Part shown: positions 36,147 through 50,421 of the stretch, in pieces | How the letters are laid out: every line of letters starts with the position of its first letter | Position numbering within the stretch: the stretch's first letter is position 1 | From: Pseudomonas sp. PDM16 | GTDB lineage: Bacteria; Pseudomonadota; Gammaproteobacteria; Pseudomonadales; Pseudomonadaceae | Direction of reading: 5' to 3' | Length of the DNA stretch: 64,000 nt | Assembly: GCF_014851865.1 (NCBI RefSeq) | Contig: NZ_JACVAM010000003.1 | Span: 555,397 to 619,396, forward strand | Program-made: the position numbers and the translations under genes | The notes under the pieces: generated by a model | What the model saw: only the letters and a program-made list of their open reading frames with translations | Told to the model about the DNA's origin: nothing | Databases searched by the model: none

Positions 36147-36656
36147 GACGAGTTCCTCGCAGTCGTGGTCGCGGCGCGCCAACAGGCATCGCCCGTCTAG
36201 CCAGGCCATTCCAGGCCTCACGAAAATATCGACTCGGCGGACGCAGCGGCAGTTCGGACTATTTGTCCGGTGCGAGAACGCCTTCGCATCCGCGCAGCGA
36301 GCGGGCCAGGTTCGCTCTTCCACCCTGCGACACCGTTGCCAGCGCCGCGCCGACCACTCGGTGCATGCCGGCCAATGCCCTCCACAGAGGCCCGAACAGA
36401 CGGCCGTGGCCGGCCTCGCGTCCTTGGCGCGGCGGCCGTTTACAGGTAGATTGACAGCCCTCCCGCGCTCACTTCATGTCGGCTTTTCGGCCGCCGTTTC
36501 GCTTCGCGGAAGACTCCGGATCTGCGCCGTTTGCAAGCGGAGAAGAGGTTCTGAAACAGACATGGGCCGACCGGCTTCGCCGCAGCCCGCAGCAGTTTCG
36601 CAACGACCTGCCGGCCATGGTTAACTGCACCCAGGCCGCAGCCCGAAGGACAGAGG
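36147..36656. other. 510-base gap between DUF3309 and bphP
   Basis: Divergent promoter region for DUF3309 (minus) and the bacteriophytochrome operon (plus). Open frames crossing it have no conserved features and overlap bphP out of frame. I see GC-rich short hairpins but no clear promoter or operator. Confidence 0.5.
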
Positions 36657-38927
36657 ATGACAGACCGCACCCCCGACACGCTGGAAGACGCGGTCGCGCG
36701 CTGCGCCGACGAGCCGATCCACGTTCCCGGCAGCATCCAGCCGCATGGTTTTCTCCTCGTCGTCGGCGAGCCCGACCTGCGCGTGCTGCAAGCCAGCCAG
36801 AACGTCGCCGAATGGATTGGCGAAGAGGCGCAGGGCCTGCTGGGCCGGCAACTGGCCGAGCTGATCGGCGACAGCGATCTGCCGCAACGCCTGGCCGCGG
36901 TGTCCGGCGATGACCGCAACCCCTTCCATGTCGGCGACGTCGGCTTGCGTCTCGAGGCCGCCGCCGGCCAGTCGTTCGCCCTGATGGCGCACCGCAACGA
37001 CGGACAGCTCATCCTCGAGTTCGAACGCACCGGCAGCGCCCGCGAGGCCTACGGCACGCTGTACCCGCTCATGCGCACCTTCGTTGCCGAGCTGCACGCC
37101 GCCGAGAGCCTCGAATCGATCTGCCAGCTGGCGGTCGCCGAGCTGCGTCGCATCACCGGTTTCGGCCGGATCAAGGCCTACCGCTTCGATCAGGAAGGCA
37201 ATGGCGAGGTGCTCGCCGAACATGCCGAACCCGGCTACGCCAGCTACCTCGGCCACTGTTTCCCCGCCTCGGACATTCCGGCCCAGGCCCGGCGCCTGTA
37301 TCGCGAGAATCTGATCCGGGTGATCCCCGACGCCAACTATCAACCCTCGCCGCTGATCCCGCAGCTCAACCCCGTCAGCGGCGCCCCGTTGGACCTCAGT
37401 TTCGCCTCCTTGCGCAGCGTGTCGCCGGTGCACCTGCAGTTCATGCGCAACATGGGCACGCTGGCCTCGATGTCGGTCTCCATCGTAGTCCGCGATCAGC
37501 TCTGGGGCCTGATCTCCTGCCACGACGCCGAAGCCCGCCAGGTCAGCCACCAGAGCCGCACCGCCTGCGAACTGCTGGCTCGCATCCTGGCGCTGCAGAT
37601 CGACGCCAGCGAGAGCGACCTGCTAGCCCAGCGCAAGCTCGAGCGCCGCCACCTGATCGTCCGCCTGCTGGCCGGCATGGCCGACCGTGACAGCGTGACC
37701 GAGGGCTTCAAGAGCCTGCCGGACGTGGTCCTGGCCTTCGCCGCCGCCGAGGGCGCCGCGGTGGTCAGCGCCGACAGCTGCGTCAGCGTCGGCGAGGTGC
37801 CGGCCCGCGAGCAGATCATCGAGCTGGCCAAGTGGATCGCCGCGCGCGAATCGGGGCCGCTGTTCAGCAGCGACAACCTGAGCCGCGACGTACCGCAGCT
37901 GCCGGCGCTGGCCGAGCACAGCGCCGGCGTGCTGGCGGTGTCGATCTCGAACCTGCACCCGCACTACCTGATCTGGTTCCGCCAGGAGCGGGTGAGAACC
38001 ATCAAGTGGGCCGGACAGCCGCAGAAGCAGCGGGACGAAATCAGCGGCGCGCTGACCCCGCGCCACAGCTTCGAGACCTGGCGCGAGGTGGTACGTGGCT
38101 TCTGCGCCCCCTGGGAAGAGGCCGAGCGCGAAGGCGCCCTCGAGCTGCGCAACGCGGTGCTCGGCATCGTCCTGCGCAAGGCCGAGGAGATGGCCCAGCT
38201 GGCGGGTGAGCTGCGCGAGAGCAACAAGGAGCTGGAGTCCTTCTCCTACAGCGTCTCCCACGACCTGCGCGCCCCACTGCGGCACATCGCCGGCTACACC
38301 GAACTGCTCAGCGAAATGGAAGGCGGCCAGCTGAGCGAACGCGGCCAGCGCTTCCTGGGCAACATCGGCGACGCCGCGCGCTTCGCCGGCACCCTGGTCG
38401 ACAACCTGCTGAGCTTCTCGCAGATGGGCCGCTCGGCGTTGCACCTGTCCGACGTCGACCTCGGCGCGCTGGTGGCCTCCGTTCGCGACGAGATGCGCCC
38501 GGACTACGAGAGCCGCGAGGTCGAGTGGGAGATCCTGCCGATGCCGGTGGTGGTCGCCGACGCGTCCTTCATCCACATGGTGCTGCGCAACCTCATCGGC
38601 AACGCGCTCAAGTACACCGGTACGCGCGAGCGTGCACATATCGAAATAGGCGCCCATCAACGACCTGACGAAACGGTGGTCTACATCCGCGACAACGGTG
38701 TGGGCTTCGACATGCAGTACGCCAACAAGCTGTTCGGCGTGTTCCAGCGCCTACACCGGATGGAGGAGTTCGAAGGCACGGGCATCGGCCTGGCCAGCGT
38801 GCGCCGGATCGTCGAGCGCCATGGCGGCCGGGTCTGGGCCGATGGCCGCGTCGACCAGGGCGCGACCTTCTTCTTCGCGCTGCCTCACCTGACCTACACC
38901 GAAACGGCGAACGATCGGAAAGACTAG
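36657..38927 (+). CDS. bphP: bacteriophytochrome histidine kinase BphP
   Basis: 756 residues: PAS (15-120), GAF (about 140-310), PHY (about 325-500) and histidine kinase. The N-terminal Cys16 in ARCADEPIHVPG is the biliverdin attachment residue. PASDIP (starting at Pro203) and the PHY tongue PRHSF (starting at Pro468) are conserved chromophore contacts. HisKA has His535 in SVSHDLRAPL; ATPase boxes DNGVGF and GTGIGLAS. It detects red and far-red light. AGAGG lies just before the ATG. The next three genes (receiver, hybrid kinase, heme oxygenase) follow within 30 bases or overlap, so signalling and chromophore supply share one transcript. Confidence 0.93.
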   Translation: MTDRTPDTLEDAVARCADEPIHVPGSIQPHGFLLVVGEPDLRVLQASQNVAEWIGEEAQGLLGRQLAELIGDSDLPQRLAAVSGDDRNPFHVGDVGLRLEAAAGQSFALMAHRNDGQLILEFERTGSAREAYGTLYPLMRTFVAELHAAESLESICQLAVAELRRITGFGRIKAYRFDQEGNGEVLAEHAEPGYASYLGHCFPASDIPAQARRLYRENLIRVIPDANYQPSPLIPQLNPVSGAPLDLSFASLRSVSPVHLQFMRNMGTLASMSVSIVVRDQLWGLISCHDAEARQVSHQSRTACELLARILALQIDASESDLLAQRKLERRHLIVRLLAGMADRDSVTEGFKSLPDVVLAFAAAEGAAVVSADSCVSVGEVPAREQIIELAKWIAARESGPLFSSDNLSRDVPQLPALAEHSAGVLAVSISNLHPHYLIWFRQERVRTIKWAGQPQKQRDEISGALTPRHSFETWREVVRGFCAPWEEAEREGALELRNAVLGIVLRKAEEMAQLAGELRESNKELESFSYSVSHDLRAPLRHIAGYTELLSEMEGGQLSERGQRFLGNIGDAARFAGTLVDNLLSFSQMGRSALHLSDVDLGALVASVRDEMRPDYESREVEWEILPMPVVVADASFIHMVLRNLIGNALKYTGTRERAHIEIGAHQRPDETVVYIRDNGVGFDMQYANKLFGVFQRLHRMEEFEGTGIGLASVRRIVERHGGRVWADGRVDQGATFFFALPHLTYTETANDRKD

Positions 38928-39404
38928 ATGCTCAAACCCATACTTCTCGTTGAAGACAACCCCCACGATCTGGAGCTGACGCTGGTGGCGCTGGAGCGCA
39001 GCCAGCTGGCCAATGATGTGGTGGTCAAGCGTGATGGCGCCGAGGCGCTGGATTACCTGCTGCGCCGCGGCGAACACCAGAGCCGCGACGACGGCAATCC
39101 CGCCGTGCTGCTGCTCGACCTGAAGCTGCCCAAGGTCGATGGCCTGGAGGTGCTCAAGACGGTCCGCGAGACGCCCTCGCTGCGCAGCATCCCCGTGGTC
39201 ATGCTGACCTCCTCGCGGGAAGAGCCGGACCTGGTGCGCGCCTACGAGATGGGCGTCAACGCCTACGTGGTGAAGCCGGTGGATTTCAAGGACTTCGTCG
39301 CCGCGATCTCCGATCTCGGCATCTTCTGGGCGGTGCTCAACGAGCCGCCGCCCGGCTCGCTGCGTCTGAAGCGCACGCGCCGCGTCGACGAGCCGAACGA
39401 CTGA
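38928..39404 (+). CDS. Rcp1-type response regulator
   Basis: 158 residues. Receiver domain with VEDNPHD, phospho-acceptor in LLLDLKLPKVDG, MLTSSREEPD and YVVKPVDF. The longer loop around EHQSRDDGNPA and the C-terminal extension FWAVLNEPP are those of the regulators partnering phytochromes (Rcp1 type). Starts on the base after the bphP stop codon. Confidence 0.9.
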   Translation: MLKPILLVEDNPHDLELTLVALERSQLANDVVVKRDGAEALDYLLRRGEHQSRDDGNPAVLLLDLKLPKVDGLEVLKTVRETPSLRSIPVVMLTSSREEPDLVRAYEMGVNAYVVKPVDFKDFVAAISDLGIFWAVLNEPPPGSLRLKRTRRVDEPND

Positions 39405-39433
39405 CTCCCGCAACCCTCGCCGCAGGAAGGCCA

Positions 39434-41833
39434 ATGCCCGCGTCACAGAACATCAGTGTCCTGTTCATCGAGGACAGCTCCCATGATGCGGAGCTGGCCC
39501 AGCTGGCGCTGGAGCGCAGCGGCTTCGTCCTCGACATCGAGCTGGTCTACAGCCACGCCGGCGTGATCGAGGCCCTGCAGCGGCGCGAGTTCGACCTGAT
39601 CCTGGCCGACTTCATCCTGCCCGGCTTCTCCGGCAGCCAGGCCCTGCAGGAGGCCCGTCGGCTCGCGCCGCAGACGCCGTTCATCTTCCTCTCGGGGGTC
39701 TACGGCGAGGAAAACGCGGTCAACATGATGCGCTCCGGCGCGATCGACTACGTGCTCAAGCAGAACCTGGGGCTGCTGCCCAAGGCCGTGACCCGCGCAC
39801 TCGCCGAAGTCGACGAGCGCCACCGCCGGGAACGGGCGGAACAGGCCTTGCAGGAAATGGGCGTGCGTGCGCGCCTGGCGGTCGACGCCGCACGCCTGGG
39901 CATGTGGGACTACGAGCCGGCCAGCGACCAGCTGCGTTGCGACCAGCGCTACCGCGCGATGTGCGAACTGGACGAGGACGAGCCGCTGAACATGGCGGTG
40001 TTCGAGCGCCTCTGCCACCCGGACGACCTGCCCTACATGCGCGAACGCATTCGGGCCGTCACCAGCGATCACCAGCGTCCCGACTTCGCCGCCACCTACC
40101 GCATCCAGTTGACCGACGGCCGACTGCGCTGGCTCGACATGCGCGGCCAGGCATTTTTTGTCGGTGAGCGTTGCACCCGCTTCGTCGGCGTGGTGATGGA
40201 CATCACCGAGCAGCGCCTGGCAACCGAGGCGCTCAAGCGCATGAACGAGACCCTCGGCGAACGGGTGGAAGAACGCACCCGCGAACGGGACCGGACCTGG
40301 GAGCTGTCCCGCGATCTGCTCGCCATCATCGACTTCGACTCCACCACCCGGGCGCTCAATCCGGCCTGGCAGGACATCCTCGGCTGGCCCCAGAAAGAGC
40401 TGCTCGACCGCCCCATGGCGGATCTCACCCACCCCGACGACCTGCGCGCCAGCCGCGTGGCGATGAGCACGCTGCGGCGCGGCCGGGTCGCCCAGCGCTT
40501 CGTCAACCGGGTGCGCCATCGCGACGGTAGTTACCGCTGGATCTCCTGGAACGCGGTGCCGGATGCCGGGCGGGCCTATGTGGCCGGGCGCGACATCACC
40601 AGCGAGATCGCCAGCATCGACAAGCTGGCCGACGCCAACAGCGCCCTTCGCCAGCAGATCCACGAGCGCGAGAAGGTCGAGGCCACGTTGCACCAGATGC
40701 AGCGCCTGGAGGCGGTCGGCCAGCTGACCGCCGGCGTGGCCCATGACTTCAACAACCTGCTGACGGTGATCCTGACCAGCGCCAATTTCCTTCAGCGCGA
40801 CCTCGAACGCGGCGCGCCGCTGGAGAACTGCCTGCACCGCCTGAACTACATCCGTACCTCCGGCGAACGCGGCGCGACCCTGACCAGCCAGCTCCTGGCC
40901 TTCGCCCGGCGCCAGCAGCTGGCGCCCTCGCCGCTCGATCTGAACGACACCATCGACGGCCTGCTCAGCCTGCTCAAGAGCACGCTGGGCGGCAGCATCG
41001 AAGTGGTGACGCAGCCGAAGCAGGGGCTCTGGCATGCGTTGGTCGATCCGACGCAGATCGAGATGATCATCCTCAATCTGGCGATCAATGCCCGCGACGC
41101 CATGCCCGAGGGCGGCAAGCTGGTACTCGGCACGGCCAATGTGAGAATCGAGAGAGCCTCCTGGCGCGCCGGCGAACCGGGGGCCGGCGAGTACGTGGTG
41201 CTGTCGGTTTCCGACACCGGCACAGGCATGAGCGAGGAAGTGCTGCAGAAGGCCTTCGAGCCGTTCTTCACCACCAAGGAGGTGGGCAAGGGCTCCGGGC
41301 TGGGGCTGGCCCAGGTGTTCGGTTTCGCCAAGCAGTCCGGCGGCGGCGCGCGGATCGTCAGCGCCCCCGGCGCGGGCACCACGGTTCAGGTATTTCTGCC
41401 GAGGACCGAACCCGAGGCCGATGACGACGCGCTGCAGGACGAGGAAGACGAGCCGACGATCGTCGCCGGCGACCATCACATCCTGCTGGTCGACGACGAC
41501 ACCGCCGTGCGCGAAGTGACCTCGCAGATGCTGCAGCGCCTGGGCTTTCGGGTTTCCGAGGCGGATTCGGGCGCCAGCGCCCTGCAGCGCCTCGAAGAGG
41601 TCGAGGTCGACCTGCTGCTCGCCGACTTCATCATGCCCGGCATGAACGGCGGCGAGCTGGCCCGCGCCGTCAGGACACGACGCCCGGAGCTGCCCATCGT
41701 GTTCATCAGCGGTTATTCCGAGCTGGAGGAGCTGGGCCTGGCCGACAGCCCGGTGATCCAGAAGCCTTTCCAGGAAGAGCAAGTGGCCCGCAAGATCATC
41801 CAGGCGCTGCGCGACGCGGGCCGGCATGGATAG
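39434..41833 (+). CDS. hybrid sensor kinase (REC-PAS-PAS-HK-REC)
   Basis: 799 residues. N-terminal receiver (5-125: FIEDSSHDAE, LILADFILPGFSG), PAS (150-265: YEPASDQLRCDQRYR), second PAS (about 290-395: DFDSTTRALNPAWQDILGW), HisKA with His437 in GVAHDFNNLL, HATPase (NLAINARDAMPEGG, GSGLGLAQ), and a C-terminal receiver (685-795: LLVDDDTAVRE, LLLADFIMPGMNGG). Placed after BphP and its regulator, it may take phosphate from BphP through its first receiver. Its stop overlaps the heme oxygenase start by eight bases. Confidence 0.9.
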   Translation: MPASQNISVLFIEDSSHDAELAQLALERSGFVLDIELVYSHAGVIEALQRREFDLILADFILPGFSGSQALQEARRLAPQTPFIFLSGVYGEENAVNMMRSGAIDYVLKQNLGLLPKAVTRALAEVDERHRRERAEQALQEMGVRARLAVDAARLGMWDYEPASDQLRCDQRYRAMCELDEDEPLNMAVFERLCHPDDLPYMRERIRAVTSDHQRPDFAATYRIQLTDGRLRWLDMRGQAFFVGERCTRFVGVVMDITEQRLATEALKRMNETLGERVEERTRERDRTWELSRDLLAIIDFDSTTRALNPAWQDILGWPQKELLDRPMADLTHPDDLRASRVAMSTLRRGRVAQRFVNRVRHRDGSYRWISWNAVPDAGRAYVAGRDITSEIASIDKLADANSALRQQIHEREKVEATLHQMQRLEAVGQLTAGVAHDFNNLLTVILTSANFLQRDLERGAPLENCLHRLNYIRTSGERGATLTSQLLAFARRQQLAPSPLDLNDTIDGLLSLLKSTLGGSIEVVTQPKQGLWHALVDPTQIEMIILNLAINARDAMPEGGKLVLGTANVRIERASWRAGEPGAGEYVVLSVSDTGTGMSEEVLQKAFEPFFTTKEVGKGSGLGLAQVFGFAKQSGGGARIVSAPGAGTTVQVFLPRTEPEADDDALQDEEDEPTIVAGDHHILLVDDDTAVREVTSQMLQRLGFRVSEADSGASALQRLEEVEVDLLLADFIMPGMNGGELARAVRTRRPELPIVFISGYSELEELGLADSPVIQKPFQEEQVARKIIQALRDAGRHG

Positions 41834-42383
41834 CCTGCGGCAGCGCCTAAAGCACTTCGGCGCCGACCTGCACAAACAGGTCGACGAGGCGTTTTCCACC
41901 TTCTCGCTGGACACCCGCCCGGGTTATGGCGACTTTCTGCGCGCCCACGGCCGGGCGATTCTCTCCCTGGAACAGGCCCTCGAGAGCAGTGGTGCCGAAG
42001 CCCTGATCGACGACTGGCCACAACGACGGCGCAGCGAGGCGGTACTGGCGGACCTGCGCGCACTGGGCATCGCCGTCGAGGCTCCGCGCGGCAAGCCGCC
42101 CATCGCCGGCACCGGCTGGTGCTGGGGCGCCCTGTACGTGCTGGAGGGCTCGCGCCTGGGGGCCCGGCTGCTGCTGCAGCGACTGCAGGCAGCGCAACCG
42201 GCGGCGCCGGCGCACTATCTGAGCCACGGACTGGACGACGGACTCTGGCCGCGCTTTCTGCGGTGCTTCGAGGCGCAGGCGGCCGCCTGCGATGAGCGCC
42301 AACTGCAGCAGGGCGTGGCGGACGCGTTCGGCCAGTTCCTCGCCGCAGCCGAGCGCTACGGCCGCTGCATCAAGGCCTCCTGA
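41826..42383 (+). CDS. bphO: biliverdin-producing heme oxygenase BphO
   Basis: 185 residues, helical. RLKHFGADLHKQVDEAF carries the proximal heme His, and GALYVLEGSRLGARLL is the distal-helix Gly-rich segment of the BphO/HemO group. It opens heme to biliverdin, the BphP chromophore. Here it is the last gene of the operon, whereas the P. aeruginosa pair is ordered bphO-bphP. Overlaps the hybrid kinase stop, so translation is coupled. Confidence 0.9.
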   Translation: MDSLRQRLKHFGADLHKQVDEAFSTFSLDTRPGYGDFLRAHGRAILSLEQALESSGAEALIDDWPQRRRSEAVLADLRALGIAVEAPRGKPPIAGTGWCWGALYVLEGSRLGARLLLQRLQAAQPAAPAHYLSHGLDDGLWPRFLRCFEAQAAACDERQLQQGVADAFGQFLAAAERYGRCIKAS

Positions 42384-42403
42384 GCGGCGCACCCGCGCCA
42401 ACG

Positions 42404-42441
42404 AAAAAGGCCCGCTCATCGTCGATGGGCGGGCCTTTCTT
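42404..42441. terminator. bidirectional terminator between bphO and ssb
   Basis: Stem AAAGGCCCGC (42406-42415) / GCGGGCCTTT (42429-42438) with flanking A- and T-runs, between convergent genes. Confidence 0.85.
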
Positions 42442-42455
42442 CATTCACGCAACCG

Positions 42456-42950
42456 TCAGAACGGAATGTCGTCGTCGAAGCTGTCGTAGTCCGGAGCCGG
42501 CTGCTGGGCGGCCGGTTGCGGCGCCGGGCGCGGCGCGGCCTGCTGCGGGGCCGGGCGCGACTGCTGCTGGCGCGGGGCGTATTCACCGCCGCCTTCGCTG
42601 TTGTTGCCACGGCCGCCGAGCAGTTGCAGGGTGCCGTTCATGTCGACCACGATCTCGGTGGTGTAACGCTTGACGCCGTCCTTCTCCCACTCGCGGGTCT
42701 GCAGACGGCCTTCGACGTAGCACTGGCCGCCCTTGCGCAGGTATTCACCGGCGATCTCGGCGAGCTTGCCGAAGAACACTACGCGGTGCCATTCGGTACG
42801 GTCCTGCTGCTGGCCGGTCTGCTTATCCTTCCAGCTATCGGTGGTGGCGAGGGTGATGTTGGTCACCGCATTGCCGTTGGGCAGATAACGGGTTTCCGGG
42901 TCGCCGCCGACGTTGCCGATCAGAATGACTTTGTTAACCCCACGGGCCAT
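42456..42950 (-). CDS. ssb: single-stranded DNA-binding protein
   Basis: 164 residues. OB fold in residues 1-110 ([60 protein letters not shown]), a Gln/Pro/Ala-rich flexible linker, and the acidic tip DDDIPF that recruits replication and repair proteins. Nine bases after the YajR-type transporter gene and divergent from uvrA beyond it, a classic ssb-uvrA neighbourhood. Confidence 0.96.
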   Translation of the reverse strand: MARGVNKVILIGNVGGDPETRYLPNGNAVTNITLATTDSWKDKQTGQQQDRTEWHRVVFFGKLAEIAGEYLRKGGQCYVEGRLQTREWEKDGVKRYTTEIVVDMNGTLQLLGGRGNNSEGGGEYAPRQQQSRPAPQQAAPRPAPQPAAQQPAPDYDSFDDDIPF

Positions 42951-42959
42951 TTCGTTCTC

Positions 42960-44354
42960 CTAAGCTGAATGCGTCTCCGCGGCCTCTTCGAGCACTCGCT
43001 CGAGCAACACGCGGTCCAATTGTTGGGTATCCACTTTGATGTACAACGCGGCCTCCTCGGCCACCACCACGGCATCATTGACACCGGGCACTGCGAGAAG
43101 GCGACCTACCAGTCCACAATCCGCCAGCGCACCTTCTACGAGCGGGCGGCGCAAACTGGTCACATAAGGCGGTTCGCGCATAGTAGCAGCTGCCGCCAAC
43201 CAGAGAAGCCCCAGCAGCGCACAGCCGACGAACACGAAGGCGAGGCCGCCATGCTGGTACAGCCAGCCGCCGAGAATGCCACCCACGGCAGCGCCGAGGA
43301 ACTGGCTGGTGGAGTACACGCCCATGGCCGTGCCCTTGCCGCCGGCCGGCGCCACCTTGCTCACCAGCGAGGGCAGCGAGGCCTCCAGCAGGTTGAAGGC
43401 GGTGAAGAACAGGATGAAGCCGCACACCAGCGCCGACAGGCTGTGGCCGAAGATCCAGAAGAACAGTTCGCAGAGCACCAGCGCCAGCACCGCGCCGGAG
43501 AGCACGCGCTTCATCTGGCGTTTCTTCTCGGCGTAGATGATGAACGGCACCATGCCGAAGAAGCCGATCAGCAGCGCGCTGAGGTAGACCCACCAGTGCT
43601 CTTCCTTGGGCAGGCCGCCCTGGTCGACCAGCGCCAGCGGCAGCACCACGAAGCTGGCCATGAGGATCGCGTGCAGCACGCCGATACCCAGGTTCAGACG
43701 CAGCAGTTCGGCGTTGCGCAGGGTCGGCAACAACGCCTGGCGCGCCACCCCGGACTCGCGATGCTGCAGCGCGCTGGAGGCACGCGGCACGAACAGGGCG
43801 ATGATCAGCATGCCGACCAGGGCCATGCCGGCGGTGGCCCAGAACAGCCCGGACAAGCCGAAGGCGCGGGTCAGCAGCGGGCCGACCACCATGGCCACGG
43901 CGAACGACAGGCCGATGCTCATGCCGATCATGGCCATGGCCTTGGTCCGATGCTGCTCACGGGTCAGGTCCGACAGCAGCGCCATCACCGCCGCCGAGAT
44001 GGCCCCGGCGCCCTGCAGCACGCGACCGGCGATCACGCCCCAGATGGAGTCGGCGTTGGCCGCCAGCGCCGCACCAGCGGCGAAGATCAACAGGCCGAAA
44101 TAGATCACCGGCAGGCGGCCGATGCGGTCGGAAATCACACCGAAGGGAATCTGCAGCACCGCCTGGGTCAGGCCGTAGGCGCCGATGGCCAGGCCGATCA
44201 GCGCCGGGGTGGCGCCGGCCAAGTCGGTGCCGTAAGTGGCGAGCACCGGCAGGACCATGAACATGCCCAGCATGCGGAAGGCGAACACCAGCGCCAGGCC
44301 ACCGGCAGCGCGCGTTTCCCTGGCGCTCATGCGTTCGCTGTGCGGATCGTGCAT
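42960..44354 (-). CDS. MFS transporter with C-terminal YAM domain (YajR-like)
   Basis: 464 residues from ATG 44354 (AGGG seven bases upstream); the upstream extension to 44459 is not supported. Twelve membrane segments in residues 15-395 with motif A GVISDRIGRLPV. The last 65 residues (GALADCGLVGRLLAVPGVNDAVVVAEEAALYIKVDTQQ) form a ferredoxin-like soluble domain, as in YajR. Substrate unknown, drug-proton antiport family. In pseudomonads this gene usually lies between uvrA and ssb. Confidence 0.88.
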   Translation of the reverse strand: MHDPHSERMSARETRAAGGLALVFAFRMLGMFMVLPVLATYGTDLAGATPALIGLAIGAYGLTQAVLQIPFGVISDRIGRLPVIYFGLLIFAAGAALAANADSIWGVIAGRVLQGAGAISAAVMALLSDLTREQHRTKAMAMIGMSIGLSFAVAMVVGPLLTRAFGLSGLFWATAGMALVGMLIIALFVPRASSALQHRESGVARQALLPTLRNAELLRLNLGIGVLHAILMASFVVLPLALVDQGGLPKEEHWWVYLSALLIGFFGMVPFIIYAEKKRQMKRVLSGAVLALVLCELFFWIFGHSLSALVCGFILFFTAFNLLEASLPSLVSKVAPAGGKGTAMGVYSTSQFLGAAVGGILGGWLYQHGGLAFVFVGCALLGLLWLAAAATMREPPYVTSLRRPLVEGALADCGLVGRLLAVPGVNDAVVVAEEAALYIKVDTQQLDRVLLERVLEEAAETHSA

Positions 44355-44480
44355 GGAAAAACCCTGAACAAAGAGGCCGGCGATTCTATCAGTGATGGCA
44401 GGGGCTGTAGACGTTTTGTCGGCACACCGTACAGGTGCAAAACGTCGCATCGAGCCCAACCGTTACAGCATCGCCGCGCT

Positions 44481-44510
44481 TTGCCGCGCGCCACCCAGCG
44501 GCCGTATACT
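44481..44510 (+). promoter_or_regulatory. candidate uvrA promoter
   Basis: -35 TTGCCG (44481-44486), 18-base spacer, -10 TATACT (44505-44510). It lies upstream of the small element, so the uvrA mRNA would carry the whole element in its leader. I see no LexA box of the CTGT-N8-ACAG type in this gap. Confidence 0.5.
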
Positions 44511-44546
44511 TTACCGTTTCCGCCCGCCACCTGCGAGGCAGCAGTA

Positions 44547-44714
44547 GAGAGCCTCTAAAAGCGTTGGCGAGGCAGCCAGCGCAAGGCAAAAGCAGACAAA
44601 GAATGCACTGGGCCCGCATGCGGGCTTACGAGTAGCTGAGCATTCTGATCGGACTCGCGCCCGAGCGTGCTTTTAACGCAGCGATGGCAACGCAGGTAGC
44701 TTTTAGAGGTTCCC
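44547..44714. mobile_element. 168-bp MITE-like element just before uvrA, TA-flanked
   Basis: Terminal inverted repeats GAGAGCCTCTAAAAGC (44547-44562) and GCTTTTAGAGGTTCCC (44699-44714) match at 14 of 16 positions. TA flanks both ends (44545-44546, 44715-44716). Inside are a perfect palindrome GCCCGCATGCGGGC (44612-44625) and imperfect arms 44561-44576/44678-44693. No coding capacity. It lies between the old ribosome site GAGG (44535-44538) and the uvrA start; its right end supplies a new site, AGAGG (44705-44709), eight bases before GTG. Confidence 0.75.
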
Positions 44715-44717
44715 TAA

Positions 44718-47552
<2,835 letters not shown>

Positions 47553-47556
47553 AACG

Positions 47557-47586
47557 AAAAAGCCCCGCAATAGCGGGGCTTTTTAT
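47557..47586. terminator. bidirectional terminator between uvrA and katG
   Basis: Stem AGCCCCGC (47561-47568) / GCGGGGCT (47573-47580), A-run before and TTTTTATT after, between convergent genes. Confidence 0.92.
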
Positions 47587-47599
47587 TGGTGCGGGTGAA

Positions 47600-49819
<2,220 letters not shown>

Positions 49820-49856
49820 CTACCAAAGGGGCCAATTTATGAAAGGCAATGATTCA

Positions 49857-49881
49857 ATAGTTTTTCCCTACTAACTGATAG
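49857..49881 (-). promoter_or_regulatory. possible OxyR-type site upstream of katG
   Basis: ATAG-N7-CTAC-N6-ATAG resembles the OxyR repeat ATAG-N7-CTAT-N7-ATAG, with one shortened spacer and one mismatch. It lies about 110-135 bases upstream of the katG start. Weak, but the regulator would be expected for this gene. Confidence 0.3.
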
Positions 49882-49941
49882 ATTTCCGCGCACGCCCGCC
49901 AAGTACGCCGCCCGCCTTCGCTAAAGCGCTTTCCGGAAAAC

Positions 49942-49970
49942 AAAAAACCGGGCGCTAGGCCCGGTTTCTT
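49942..49970 (-). terminator. terminator of the alpha operon after rplQ
   Basis: Minus-strand stem AAACCGGGC / GCCCGGTTT with loop CTAGC, followed by TTTGTTTTCC. Ends the rpsM-rplQ transcript. Confidence 0.9.
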
Positions 49971-49986
49971 GTGTAGCAGAAGCAGC

Positions 49987-50376
49987 TTATTCGGCAGCTT
50001 CTACGGCTTCGCCAGCGACCTGACGGTCAACCAGCTCGACGTACGCCATAGGGGCGTTGTCGCCAGCGCGGAAGCCGCACTTCAGGATGCGCAGGTAACC
50101 GCCCTGACGGGTGGCATAACGCTTGCCCAGATCGTTGAACAGCTTGCCGACGATGGCTTTCGAACGGGTACGGTCGAAGGCCAGACGACGGTTGGCAACG
50201 CTGTCTACCTTGGCCAGGGTGATCAGCGGCTCGGCAACGCGGCGCAGTTCCTTGGCTTTCGGCAGGGTGGTCTTGATCAGTTCGTGTTCGAACAGCGACA
50301 CCGCCATGTTCTGGAACATGGCCTTGCGGTGGGCGCTGGTGCGGCTCAGGTGACGGCCACTTTTACGATGACGCAT
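49987..50376 (-). CDS. rplQ: 50S ribosomal protein L17
   Basis: 129 residues, full length. [24 protein letters not shown] is the universal L17 N-terminus. L17 lies at the 50S exit tunnel. Last gene of the alpha operon, 45 bases after rpoA. Confidence 0.98.
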   Translation of the reverse strand: MRHRKSGRHLSRTSAHRKAMFQNMAVSLFEHELIKTTLPKAKELRRVAEPLITLAKVDSVANRRLAFDRTRSKAIVGKLFNDLGKRYATRQGGYLRILKCGFRAGDNAPMAYVELVDRQVAGEAVEAAE

Positions 50377-50421
50377 GATTGAAATTCCTTACCAAACTTT
50401 CGGTTCGGTGATTACGGACGA

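Noticed and set aside
36476..36913. Open frame overlapping the bphP start, possible small gene
   Set aside because: Overlaps bphP by 257 bases out of frame and shows no conserved sequence.
39443..41914. 823-codon open frame opposite the hybrid kinase gene
   Set aside because: Antisense shadow caused by third-position GC bias; the plus strand has ordered REC, PAS, HK and REC domains.
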